Assembly: GCF_036588685.1 (NCBI RefSeq)
Contig: NC_086376.1
Coordinates: 11,299,911 to 11,363,910 of the forward strand
Direction of reading: 5' to 3'
Length of the DNA: 64,000 nucleotides
Origin: Mytilus trossulus
Lineage: Eukaryota > Mollusca > Bivalvia > Mytilida > Mytilidae
The position numbers were made by a program, and so were the translations under genes. Positions 20,933 to 31,445 of this stretch are shown in pieces. The notes beneath the pieces are model-generated. The model saw only the letters and a program-made list of their open reading frames with translations. It was not told the origin of the DNA and ran no database searches. Position 1 is the first letter of the stretch; each line of letters begins with the position of its first letter.

Positions 20933-23900
20933 CTGCAATTAGAAACATTTAAAAAATAAATTCTAGTTGAAGAACGACCAATGAAATTTCCAAATATTCA
21001 AGCTATTTTTCAAGTCAGTAAAGTTTACTTATGGGAATATACCAGCTTATCGTTCATTGGTGAATAAAATAGAAGGGTTATTTGCAATATTTTGTCAGCA
21101 TTTTGAGGGGAAAAAATAACGTGATTAATCATTTTCCAGTATACTATTTCTTTTGATTAGGGAAGTTTGTAAGTAGTGTCAGCAAATTGTTAGTCTTTTA
21201 ATTAAAAGAAATGTATTCTTTTTACCTGCTGAGAAAGCTAGAATTTTCTCTTGACTATGTAGATTGCCATCTGCATCAATAAAACGGTCCGGATTAAATT
21301 CATCGCTGTTTGGAAATGTTTCCTCACTTGATAAAGCAGAATCAATGCTTAGAAATATGATAGCTTCTTTCGGAAACATATATCCTTTGTACTCGAAATC
21401 CTCAGTTACATAGTATGGAATAGCAAACGGAACTATGTTTCCTAATCGTAATGACTCAAGTATAACAGCCTCACAGAACGGTAGGTGTGGTTTGTCTGCC
21501 ATATTTGGTAAACGAGAATGTCCGACAACGTCTACAATTTCCTGGTGCATCTTATCTTGAATATATTTATTGCGAATGAGGTATAGGATTGCCCACATGA
21601 TTGTTGTTGATGTGGTTTCTGTTCCTGTTGAGAAAAGGTCTCCAACAACTGCAGTCAGCTGCTTATCTGTAGAAAATCAATGACACATTAGTTCATGTCA
21701 AGCATGTTCAAAATATTGGGGTAATCATATTTTACATAAATATAGGAAGTTGTGGCGTGAGTGTCAATGAGACAAGCATGTGACCTACCGTATTATACTA
21801 TTTACCGGGTTTGTAATAACATGATTGAAACGACGGGTGCCACATATGAAGCAGGATCTGCTAACCCTTCCGGAACACCTGAGATCTTTCCCAGTTTTTG
21901 GTAGGCCGGTTTTGTGTTGCTTGGTCTTTAGTTTTCTGTGTTGACTTGTCTCATGTGAATTATTATTTGTCTGCTCGTCTTTTTTTCTTTTTAGCCATGG
22001 CGTTGTCAGTATATTTTCTTTCTCTAAGTTTGACTGTTCCTCTGGTATCTTTCGCCCCTCTTTAAGTTTAAAAGTCTATTTGAAATGAGTTGAAGATCAT
22101 TAAATATATCTACGAGTTTCACTTGCGGATCAGGTATTGCTTAACCTTCTTATGCACTGGAGTCATTTCCGATTCATGTGGGAAAGGTGTGAGAAGGTAT
22201 GTTAATGTGATTCTGGTTTGTCTCTCCGTTTTTGTTTTTGTTAGTTAGCGGTCTTTCTTCAACTATTTTTTTGTTTTTTGCTCTTTAATCCTCATACTTT
22301 CTTTCATAAAGACATGAAAGAATACCGTTGAATATATCCTTTTTACTATTGAATATTTGATAAATGTAACGTATTTTTCTTACTCAATGGTTTGTTTGAA
22401 TGGACTGTGTCTATTTTATTTTAAAAAAATGGTTTTTGTTTGTTTGTTATTTTGTTTGTTTTGGGTTTTATTGATATACCCATGAATTGTAAAAAAAAAA
22501 ATATCCATAAACATTGTTCTTAACGGATTTGTTGGTAAGTCGTTACATGTTTGTTTCATAAAAGTCCGTACTTTTATGATCGCCTTAAAACAAATAAAAG
22601 ACATTCCAAAATCAAGTTGTACTTTTCTATAAAATAATAAAAATATGACAAGCATCACTACAATGCATACGAAAACCAATGAGCATTTGAATACAACTCG
22701 TAATTTCATGCTCGAAGCACATAAATGAATTAAGAGAATTAAATTCTTCATATCGTAATTTGATACTTTGGAAAAACGTTGATGGTGTGCAAATTTTTAG
22801 TATGAAGTCGCATACATTCAATTCTCAAAACGAATAACCCTCTAAAATGCATAATAAAAAGTAAAACTATATATATCACTTCAGCTTTTAATAAATCTAA
22901 ATACCTGTAAAAGTGGTGTCCTCTTCGTCTTTTCTTTCCCTCATTTCTTTGATAAAAGCATCAATAAAATCGTTGATGTTGTTATCGTCGAAATGTTCCT
23001 TGTGCTCTTTTACTTCGTTAATATAAAACTCTCTAGTTTTAGCAATAAGATCGTCTAGCTTGTGAGCTCCGAACGGATCACCTGGTATTTTGGTGAAAAT
23101 CTCGGGTAAGAATGCCAACACACCTGCTACTTCCAAATTTCTGAAATTATGACCCAAGAGGTCAATGTAATATTTGAATTTAGGATCGTCATAATCGAAT
23201 CTTCGTCCAATCACAATTGACATAACATTATTGGATATACTTATGTTAATTATGTCCCTTAAATCGACAGGCTTTTCTTTGAATCCTTTCAGGGAATCTA
23301 AAAATACCTCTACTTCTTCCAAAATCCTGGATTCAAAATTACGCTTACCAAATCCAAAAGTCTTTAATTTGTTTAAAGCAAATGTTCTATGTTCTTTCCA
23401 TAATCTTCCGCTTGCTGACGGGATACCTGAAAACACAAATTGGTCAAATTAATGTGAAAATGGAACCGTTATTGGTACAAATACATATATAGTTTTATTG
23501 ATCTTACGTCCCACCTACGAAAGTAGCGTGACATTATGCTTTCTGGTCTGCGCGTCCGTTCGTTTGTCGTACCGTTCATTCGTCCGTCCGTTCCTTAGTC
23601 TGTCCCGCTTTAGGTAAAAGTTTTTGCTCAAGCTAGTTTTTGGTGAAGTTAAAAGTACACATTAGTACACATGTTTCCTATGATTTGATCTTTCTAATTT
23701 AACTGCCATGTTAGATTTTGACCCAAATTTCACGGTCCACTGTACATATAAAATTTTAAAGCGAGTTGGGCAGCCGTGTATTATGGACATTTTCTTGTAT
23801 GGATATAAATTGCACAAACATCTAGAAAGAACGACTATATTATAAACGGGCTTGAATTTAAGGTAAAATCAGATTATTTGCTGGCTATCAAATAAAGATT

Positions 23901-24957
23901 CAAGTAGTTATAAAGGTTAACAATCTAATAAACGACCCAACAATAATATAAACGATGTTACTATGTTTAGTCCAGTGTTTACGTTTAGAAAACCTTTCTG
24001 ATTATTTTTAAGAAGTATATAACAGAATAGTAAAGACATACACGTATCTACTGATTTAGCAATAATTGTCCATTTTAAAGATAATCTGCTATGAACTTTC
24101 TTTGACACGTAGATACGAAGACCATCATCGGATTATACAAAACATTCATTTTAAACCAAAAGATAATTATGTGGAAAAGTTTGAGTTACAAATGACAATT
24201 GATATACATAATATGAAAAGTCCGAAAGATGAAAGTTCAAATAATTGACATGTTTTCCGTCCGGTCATAAATTATAGCTAAATTTGTATACATGTCCATA
24301 AAAAAACCTGTCATGTTTGTTATTTCTTAGTCACGGATTGCAAAGCAAACTATATATGGCTTAAAATATACTTTATGTCAAGAGCAAAGAGAAAAGCACC
24401 ATAAGTATTGAGTATTTCGCTATTAAAAGAACACACACAATATACTGATAATTATACTTGATATATACGCAATAAACTGATGTACACAATATACTAATAT
24501 TGATATACATGTATAACATACCCGTATATATACGTGTCCTTTTTAAACTACATATCGATTAATTGATCGATACTTAGGTAAATGTTTCCTCCATTCTTTA
24601 TAAGAACAACTTACCATAACTGTCGTTTAATTTCAATATATAAATTGGTGGTCTGTCTAGCATCTTTTCTCCTCTAGAGTTGAGCAATTCACGAATATTA
24701 TCTGCACCATTGACGACAATAACCCAATAGGTTCCAAGAGACATGCTAAATATATCGCCATGTTTTTTCCTGAGATCTCGGACTGCTTTAAGAAAATCTC
24801 CATCTGAGATGTTATAAAAGTTCCCTATCAGCGGAAGAGGCGTTGGGCCTGGCGGATAACTGTTTGGTCTTCTTGATCGTATCCATAGCCATGTAAATAA
24901 CCCCACAGTTATAAATATAAACAGCTCTAAATATGTCCATTCAATCATTGTGTCCAT
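20751..24957 (-). CDS. Cytochrome P450, CYP2 type (microsomal monooxygenase)
   Basis: Four exons on the minus strand (24957-24615, 23426-22905, 21666-21226, 20932-20751) join to 1488 nt, or 495 residues plus stop, the usual CYP2 length. All introns are phase 1 with GT/AG ends. Every diagnostic part is present: an N-terminal membrane anchor, PPGP hinge, helix-C WxxxR (W124-R128), I-helix T302-G-T-E-T-T307, K-helix E359-S-L-R362, NPDRF (413-417) and the heme signature FSAGRRVCLG with ligand C440. The family binds heme on the endoplasmic reticulum, takes electrons from NADPH-P450 reductase and hydroxylates lipophilic substrates such as xenobiotics, fatty acids or steroids. The actual substrate cannot be read from sequence. 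T302 stands where alanine or glycine is usual. The gene appears intact. A CYP number would need phylogeny, so no symbol is given. Confidence 0.95.
20933..21225 (-). other. P450 intron 3
   Basis: A 293-bp phase-1 intron that splits the heme signature between FSA and G436-RRVC. Confidence 0.85.
21226..21666 (-). CDS. P450 exon 3: I-helix to heme loop
   Basis: The exon starts D289-KQLTAVVGDLFSTGTETT, the I-helix with the oxygen-activation motif. It continues through ExxR (E359-R362), the PERF-like NPDRF (413-417) and FSA. The acceptor is gattttctacag and the donor GCAG|GTAAAA. An ATG-initiated reading would miss the first 23 codons of this exon, including the I-helix. Confidence 0.95.
21820..22070 (+). 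repeat. R5 dispersed repeat in P450 intron 2
   Basis: 'gccacatatgaagcaggatc', 'ttccggaacacctgagatct', 'ggtctttagttttctgtgtt', 'gccatggcgttgtcagtata' and 'ctggtatctttcgcccctct' occur in order. This equals the 3' flank of RT relic 3 (28255-28480), so it is probably a 5'-truncated tail of that retroelement. It runs antisense to the P450 gene. Confidence 0.75.
22071..22904 (-). other. Rest of P450 intron 2
   Basis: AT-rich sequence with T-rich and A-rich tracts around 22440-22500. Open frames of 64 and 111 codons here have no protein-family resemblance. Confidence 0.5.
22905..23426 (-). CDS. P450 exon 2: helices B'-H region
   Basis: It encodes GIPSASGRLWKEHRTFALNK onward, with the helix-C W124 and R128 that contact the heme propionates. 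It covers residues 115 (split) to 288. The lysine- and glutamate-rich end (EMRERKDEEDTTFT) precedes the I-helix exon. The acceptor is ttgtgttttcag and the donor ACAG|GTATTT. Confidence 0.95.
23470..23800. repeat. Dispersed repeat in P450 intron 1
   Basis: The segment 'tcttacgtcccacctacgaa', the pyrimidine-rich gtccgttcgtttgtcgtacc run, 'gtacacatgtttcctatgat' and 'tttcacggtccactg' is one I recognise as a common mussel repeat. No second copy is present in this window, so the call rests on memory. Confidence 0.45.
24615..24957 (-). CDS. P450 exon 1: start, membrane anchor, proline hinge
   Basis: MDTMIEWTYLELF leads into a hydrophobic anchor (about residues 10-26), basic RSRR (27-30), and the hinge PPGPTPLPLIGN (35-46). 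DRPP at 101-104 matches the conserved RP block before exon 2. The ATG at 24957 is chosen because it is the first in frame and gives a normal CYP2 length; M4 is a weaker alternative. The donor is TATG|GTAAGT. Confidence 0.92.
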
Positions 24958-25720
24958 AAATTAAATAGCATGGTTATATAAATTTTTTAACCTACTTCAC
25001 ATGTTCTATAAATAAACTTACACATTAAATTCGCCGTACACTTAATGATATATATACTTAGGAGAAATTAAATAAATCAAGAATTTAAAAGTGATACTAT
25101 AAGTCGGAAGAGCATTAGTTAAGGATTAAAATAAGTTAAAATATTGATAGGTCATTTGCACAACCGGTTTCTTATCTTTTCGTTGTGCGTCGCAGTATAG
25201 CTGTTTCAGAATTTGTTAAAATTATTTAGAATCGTAATTTATATTTTTATTTATTTTCAACTATTCTTCGTAGTATTTTATTTAGATATGTCATTCCATA
25301 AACATTAATAGTGTAGGAATACTGATCAAGACTTTTTTGGTTTTTGGTACTCCGTATATATGTATATGTACTGAGTGTAATGATTTTGAAAACGCACCGT
25401 GCCCTTCGGTCCTTTTTAGAATTGAAATACAAAAATGTCATTTTCTAGCATTTAGTACTCTTTTGTCACCTATTCCGTTTAGAAACCTGGACAAATATCA
25501 AAGGGTTCAATATTTCCCGAGAATTTACTTCAAAATGTGATAACACTCAGTCTAAATTAAATGCAAATGCAAATAACTAATTGCAACACTTTCATATAAT
25601 ATTTGGTTCAAGGGTTCATTATGGTATAAATTTTAAAAAATATTGAATTTATAAACGTAAAAATATAAAATTTACTCTAACATCGTTAAGATGATTTTCT
25701 AGGCACTTTATGTATATATA
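24958..25720. other. P450 upstream region
   Basis: AT-rich sequence upstream of the P450 start on the minus strand. A TATATAA-like string sits about 15-20 bases before the ATG, too close to be a confident TATA box. No repeat family was recognised. Confidence 0.35.
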
Positions 25721-25723
25721 TAT

Positions 25724-26145
25724 ATACAACTCGTCTAAACATCAACCCAACAATGTTAGATCTGTAAATTTTCTTTCGCAAATTTTTGGTTCTTCCCTCG
25801 CCGGGATTCGAACCCATGCTACTGTGATATCGTGACACCAAATCACCTGCACTGCAGCCGTCCCGCTAGACCACACGACCACCTGGGCTCTAAAAAAAGA
25901 GCTTTCGCTGGCCATGTGTTACCTTTCCACGTCAGTTTTAATCTAGCGGCGTTCTATAGTACATGATATATAAGGCATAAAGATGTTATTGTTACAGATC
26001 AGCTAAATTATCTATAGTAAAGGATCCTACAAATTAATATATATATATATACATAAGTACGTCTGAGTCAGTAACAACCCTACAACAGATGTATCCATCG
26101 GATCGCCATCAATGATGGTGATACATGGCTGTGTACATAATGTAT
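25724..26145 (-). mobile_element. tRNA-derived SINE, tandem unit 1
   Basis: On the minus strand a tRNA-like head carries an A-box (TGGTCTAGCGG, 25863-25873) and a B-box (GGGTTCGAATCCC, 25803-25815) about 50 bases apart, followed by a non-tRNA body and 'ttagacgagttgtat'. The pol III promoter layout defines it as a SINE rather than a tRNA gene, since acceptor and anticodon stems do not pair well. Confidence 0.8.
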
Positions 26146-26585
26146 ATACAACTCGTCTAAACATCAACCCAACAATGTTAGATCTGTAAATTTACTTTCG
26201 TAAATTTTTGGTTCTTTCCTCGCCGAGATTCGAACCCATGCTACTGTGATATCGTGTCACCAAATCGCCTGCACTGCAGCCGTCCCGCTAGACCACACGA
26301 CCACCTGGGCTCTCAAAAAAGAGCTTTCGCTGGCCATGTGTTACCTTTCCACGTCAGTGTTACTCTAGCGGCGTACTACAGTACATGATATATAAGGCAT
26401 GAAGATGTTATTGTTACAGATCAGCTAAATTATCTATAGTAAAGGATCCTACAAATTAATGTAAGATACAGTCACAAAAAATATTCATATTCATAAGTAC
26501 GTCTGAGTCAGTGACAACCCTACAACAAATGTATCCATCGGATCGCCATCAATGATGGTGATACATGGCTGTGTATATAATGTAT
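26146..26585 (-). mobile_element. tRNA-derived SINE, tandem unit 2
   Basis: The same 420-440-bp unit repeats in the same orientation, directly abutting unit 1 at atacaactcgtctaaac. Between the two units' tRNA-like parts runs 'aagtacgtctgagtcagt' to 'gtgatacatggctgtgta', which belongs to the repeated unit. The B-box has one change (GGGTTCGAATCTC). Confidence 0.8.
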
Positions 26586-26745
26586 ATACAACTCGTCTAA
26601 ACATCAACCCAACACTGTTAGATCTGTAAATTTGCTTTCGCAAATTTTTGGTTCTTCCCTCGCCGGGATTCGAACCCATGCTACTGTGATATCGTGACAC
26701 TGCCACTGCAGCCGTCCCTCTAGACCACACGACCACCTGGGCTAT
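26586..26745 (-). mobile_element. tRNA-derived SINE, tandem unit 3 (internally deleted)
   Basis: The third unit has an intact B-box (26668-26680) and A-box region. It lacks about 15 bases between 'cgtgacac' and 'tgccactgcagcc' and ends at the tRNA-like head. An apparent 81-codon minus-strand frame here (26491-26736) is just translated SINE. Confidence 0.8.
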
Positions 26746-26756
26746 ATATATATGTA

Positions 26757-27060
26757 TGACCCTTCTACAACGAAATTTGTTTTACATGCACACGTATAAA
26801 AACTGCGTTTTTTATCCAACGCAATCATAGGTTTGTGATCAATTTTTTTTTTGGCAATCGCCAATGGCAGTCAGCATGGTTAAAGAACATCAGTTGTACG
26901 ACCTGTTAGTTAAATGCGTTTTGTTTGAATATACTTTTTCACTTTTTTGGTCTTTTGGAAAATGTTGTTTGTGCTGTTTTTATACCCTTCTACAACGAAA
27001 TTTGTTTTACATGCACACGAATAAAAATGGCGGTTTTTATCCAACCCAATCATAGGTTTG
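26757..27060 (+). repeat. Pair of 78-bp direct repeats
   Basis: 'cccttctacaacgaaatttg', 'ttttacatgcacacg' and 'caatcataggtttg' occur at 26758-26835 and again at 26983-27060, with a few substitutions. The 150 bases between them differ from the repeat. Confidence 0.8.
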
Positions 27061-27315
27061 AACGTAGTTTTCAATTTAGACTCGTTTATATTTTTTCGTT
27101 TGGGCTTGTATCATATTTTTCCTCCGTTATATGATCCGATCATCCTATATTGACTCTTAAAATTCAAGAGTCTATCTCAAAAATGAGGGTACATTTTCTA
27201 TAAATGAGGGTACTGTTTATATGTTTAACATTAGTATTTAACAAAGATCAGTTAACCAATTTTTTTTTTCTTCTGAATTGTAGTTATCTCCCTGTAACCA
27301 GTATAAATGTAAATA

Positions 27316-27378
27316 GTTATGAAAGATACCAGGATTATAATTTAAGACGACAGACGCGCGTTTAGTCTACATTTCTTA
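27316..27378 (-). repeat. R1 dispersed repeat, short fragment
   Basis: 'gataccaggattataattta' and 'acgacagacgcgcgtttagt' are present; the copy stops after the core. Confidence 0.7.
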
Positions 27379-27689
27379 AATTCCCCTTTCCATGTGTATC
27401 TCTGATTGAATTATTTGTCCGCGTCACGCTATATTGTTTATATCAGTCTGATCTTCAACGGTTACCGTACTCATTATGTTTTGAAGTTTCCATTCGTTAG
27501 AACCATACGTGTTTTCAAGTTACATACTTGCATCCAAACTGTTCTTCATGCTTGAGGGAAATTTAAAAAAATGCTTCATCCACAAGGGTTATTATGATTG
27601 ATTACTAGTAAATGCTGTTCATAGCGTCTAGTGGCAAATTTTTCATAGATACGTAAATACAATTATCTTGTAAAACACTTTGATTGAAA

Positions 27690-28235
27690 CAATAAATTCT
27701 CTGAAACTAAAAATGTAGGTAGATGTCTGATATCTTGATTGATAACATATTTGTAACGTTCAGTTGATGTGTTTGTGAACAAGCAATCGGCATGCCAATG
27801 GGACCCAGTCCTCTTCTTGCCGACAGATACAGTTAAGTCCTCCTAATATCTTGACCAACATATACAAATTGACAATACGGATCGGTTGAAGTAAAAAAAA
27901 CTATACGACAAAAGAGATCATTTCAGCTTCTCAATTGTGAACTTTTTGTTCAAATTTTTATGTTCCAATATATCAGTATGGGGTATATATCTACGAGCTG
28001 GTACGCTATTCCAGGCTTTGTGGTTTTTTTTTAGAATTTATTTCATAGAGGGTAGTTGCTTTCAAGGAAGCTGTTGATTCATGAGTTTCTAGTGGTGAAG
28101 TTGAAAATTTAACGGACGCCTTCCCGAGTAGGTTGACCTTCACGGTATATGACGACGGATATGATACAATCGGCGTAACCATAATCCAGTCCGCTTTCCC
28201 GCTAATTTGACCTTTTGAATTAAACTTATCACAAT
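27690..28235 (+). pseudogene. Reverse-transcriptase relic 3
   Basis: Read across frameshifts on the plus strand, conserved RT blocks appear in order: DILIDNIFVTFS, EQAIGMPMGPSPLLADR (fingers/palm block), YDKRDHFSFSIVNF, CSNISVWGIYLR, and KLLIHEFLVVKLK. The catalytic YxDD part between them is deleted or unrecognisable. It is the same family as relics 1, 2 and 4. Immediately downstream in the same direction lies an R5 segment, which therefore looks like this element's 3' tail. Confidence 0.65.
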
Positions 28236-28254
28236 GATTGTACTAATACGACCA

Positions 28255-28480
28255 AAATGACGGTTTCACGTGCAAAGCAGAAACTGCTCAACTTTCCAGA
28301 GTACCTGAGATCGCCCCGGTTTATTTTCTAGCAGGATCTATGTTGCTCGGTCTGTTGTTTTCTATGTTGTTTTTATACTGTTGTTTGTATTTTAGTCTAT
28401 TTCTTTGTTTTTTAAGGCGTTGTCAATTTATTTTGACCTATAAGTTTGAATTTCCCTTTGATATCTTTCTCCTCACTTTT
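28255..28480 (+). repeat. R5 segment, apparent 3' tail of RT relic 3
   Basis: 'cagagtacctgagatcgccc', 'gttgctcggtctgttgtttt', 'aaggcgttgtcaatttattt' align with the R5 copies at 21820 and 37245. A 65-codon hydrophobic frame across it is translated repeat. Confidence 0.7.
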
Positions 28481-28800
28481 TCAAACGATTACGTGGACCG
28501 TATTTCATCAACTACGTTGTACAATCAACACCTTTAATGACATACAATGTCAAAAATAAAATTAACACGAATTAAATTTGAAAATTTAGTAATTTAGTCA
28601 CGGGACTGATATTCTTAATTCAGTACTTGCAAAATAGCAACACATTATGGTCAGACACACACAAATCTATAGAATTATTCAAATTCGTGTATGTTTCATA
28701 AGGAGGCTAAACAATTTTTCCTAAAACCAGTATCAGTAAACAGTTTAAAAGGAATTTCACTAAATTCAAAATAAAAGTCAAAGAATTTATCCTTTTGTGT
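28480..28800. other. Spacer between two RT relics
   Basis: Unremarkable AT-rich sequence between converging retroelement relics; nothing recognised. Confidence 0.35.
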
Positions 28801-29180
28801 ATTAAAATTGAGAATGGAAATGGGGAATGTATCAAAGAGACAACAACCCGACCATAGAAAAAACAACAGTGGAAGGTCACCAACAGGTCTTCAATGTAAC
28901 GAGAAATTCCCGCACCCGAAGGTGTCCTTCGGCTGGCCCCTTAACAAATATATGCTAGTTCAGTGATAATGAACGCCATATAATACTAATTTCCAAATTG
29001 TACACAAGAAACTAAAATTAAAATAATACAAGACTAACAAAGACCAGAGGCTCCTGACTTGGGACAGGCGCAAAAATGCGGCGGGGTTAAACATGTTAAT
29101 GAGATCTCAACCCTCCCCCTATACCTCTAGTCAATGTAGAAAAGTAAACGCATAGCAATACGTACATTTAAAATTCAATT
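28800..29180 (-). repeat. R3 segment, apparent 3' tail of RT relic 4
   Basis: 'ggaaatggggaatgtatcaa', 'agagacaacaacccgacc', 'aacaggtcttcaatgtaacg', 'cttcggctggccccttaaca' and 'cctgacttgggacaggcgca' match 62770-63100. It lies downstream of the relic 4 RT frame in the same orientation, so the family is probably the 3' tail of that retroelement. Confidence 0.7.
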
Positions 29181-29446
29181 CAAGAGAAGTCCGAGTCTGA
29201 TGTCAGAAGATGTAACCAAAGAAAATAAACAAAATGACAAGTATACATAAATAACAATAGACTACTAGCAGTTAATTGACATGCCAGCTCCAGACTTCAA
29301 TTAAACTGATTGAAAGATTATTATTTCACCATATGAATATCAGGCACAATCCTTCCCGTTAGGGGTGTAGTATCATACCATCATAATATATATGCGGAGA
29401 ACATAACCCGTGTCATGCCAACAACTGTTTTTTTTAATAAATGTGT

Positions 29447-30165
29447 TTAGTTCCGATGCAAAGACCCTATAAGTGAATCAATATTAACGCCAAAATATGC
29501 AATCTTTAATGACCTGACAATAGTATCGTAACTATATCCCTTCTTAATTAGTTTATTTAAAGGTTTTGTTAGTTTCTGTGGTGAATACTGACATTTTTGT
29601 GCTTTATAAAGAATATTTCCATAAAAAACTGGATGGGAAATACCTAAACGTATAAGAAGTCTGCATGTTGAGCTATATTTACGAATGATGTCCTTATACC
29701 GATGATAAAATTTAGTAAACGTTTTGACTAGTTTGTGATATCGATAACCCTGGTGTAATAATTTTTCAGTAATACATAAATTTCTCTCGTTAAAATCTAA
29801 AACATTGTTACAAACACGAGCGAATCGTACAAGTTGAGATAAATAAACACCGTAAGATGGTGACAAGGGAACGTCACCATCTAAAAATGGATAATTGACG
29901 ATAGGAAATGAAAAATCATCTCTTTTATCATAGATTTTAGTATTAAGCTTTCCGTCAGTGATATAGATATCAAGATCGAGGAAAGGGCAGTGGTCATTGT
30001 TAATATTAGCCTTATTTAAAGTAAGTTCAACAGGATAAATTTCTTTAGTATACATACTGAAGTCGTCATTATTGATAGCCAAAATGTCATCCAAATATCA
30101 AAAAGTATTATTAAATTTGTTTATCAGATGTTGTTTCGATGGTAATTTGTCACATTATAATTCAA
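29447..30165 (-). pseudogene. Reverse-transcriptase relic 4 (longest, 215 codons open)
   Basis: From the catalytic YLDDILAINNDDF block the frame stays open for about 215 codons: CPFLDLDIYITDGK, YDKRDDFSFPIVNYPFL, GVYLSQLVRFARV, the palm-thumb region, to IDSLIGSLHRN-stop. Directly before YLDD is TGA where relic 1 has an arginine in RYVDD, which fits a CGA-to-TGA change. Upstream, KQHLINKFNNTF is recognisable to about 30150 before homology is lost. The N-terminal half of the RT is missing, so the copy is 5'-truncated and dead. The class is likely Penelope-like, but this is not certain. Confidence 0.75.
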
Positions 30166-30169
30166 ATCA

Positions 30170-31210
30170 CATTTTCTTTTTTTATGTACATCAGGTCCAC
30201 AATGGAACATTTAATACTGTAATCGGTGCTTACACTGTAGAGTAACATATAACTCTTTTTAACAACTCTCTGCTATACCCGACTATGGTCTGATAAAAGG
30301 CTACTTCTGCACACCCATTTCACGTCAGAGTATATTTTTTTTAAATCGTCAATATTCATATCAAACATAATCTGATTCCAGAAGTAGACAAAAGTATGTG
30401 AGTTCGTAAAAAAACATACAAAACAGTATACCATATAATTGATGGAGTGGTAAATTTGTTGGTAAGATGTGATGTGACGTATTCAAAGTATAAATACATG
30501 TATTGTATTTGATGATATAATTATTTTTTTAATTTATTTTTGAGGTTTTATTGACGCCGAAGTATTTCCTCGAGATGCAAACCATAAAGAAAATGTTACT
30601 TTCCTTGTACATTCTATATAAAAAAATCAATTTAAAATGAATCAGTTATATATCTTAAATATCAAATTATTTTTGTGCTTTAAATTATATCATATTTCAT
30701 GTTTATAAATGATTTTATTAAACTATATTTTTTTCTGTAAACATTACTCATGGCTACCATATTTACATGGATGTTTGTTGTTGTTTTGAGGTTGGCTTTT
30801 TTTGCTGAGTTTTTTATAATTAACTTGTAAATCGTTCGAGTATTGTTAAACTGAACTTTATTTAAAAAATACAAGATGCGATACGATTTCCAATGAGACA
30901 ACCTTTTCACAGTTACCAAATGACGTAGAAGTTTATCAGGATTAAAAAAAAATCATGGTTTTCAAAACATTTGAAATTTTATAAAAAAATAAAAAATCGT
31001 AAATTTTGTAGTTTCAAGTTATATGATTTTCATAGAAAAGATATATTATAATATTTCAGCATACTTGAAAATATAGAAATTTATAAAAAAACAACCAATA
31101 AACGTATCCAACATTGAACATAGACAAATGTTACACGCTACAAAATACATGTGTGTTAAATATAACGATCGTTTAGATACAGTTGTATTACCTAGTTTCT
31201 CAGATACTCT
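30170..31210. other. AT-rich intergenic DNA, nothing recognised
   Basis: Very AT-rich with many homopolymer runs. The 79-codon minus-strand frame is low-complexity and has no family resemblance. Confidence 0.4.
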
Positions 31211-31214
31211 AAAC

Positions 31215-31445
31215 GAAAGGTCGTCTTTAGTTTAATTAGCTCTTCGATAGTTATAAGGTTATTTTGGTTTTCAAATAGATTGACCTCGAGCACCTCTGAA
31301 GAGACATAACTGGTTGAAATGCCGACATCAGGTATTGTGACATTGGTAGCGATTATAGTATTACAACCACTGGTCGATTTCTCTGCTGGTGGACTCTTAC
31401 TTCACATGGGTATCACCAGCCCATTACTTCGTTACTGGTATGAAT
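31215..31445 (+). repeat. Isolated degenerate copy of the 351-bp satellite sequence
   Basis: Reverse-oriented satellite landmarks appear in satellite order: 'ttagctcttcgatagtta', 'gagcacctctgaagagacat', 'gaaatgccgacatcaggt', 'ctctgctggtggactctt' and 'gggtatcaccagcccattac'. The segment crosses a monomer boundary, so it derives from a tandem arrangement, not from a lone monomer. Confidence 0.65.

Noticed and set aside
25784-25895. Functional tRNA gene on the minus strand
   Set aside because: The A- and B-boxes are present, but the acceptor stem does not pair and the T-stem has mismatches. Three copies sit within larger repeated units, so a SINE is the better explanation.
26491-26736. 81-residue protein on the minus strand
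   Set aside because: It lies entirely within SINE units 2 and 3 and reads through the A-box and B-box.
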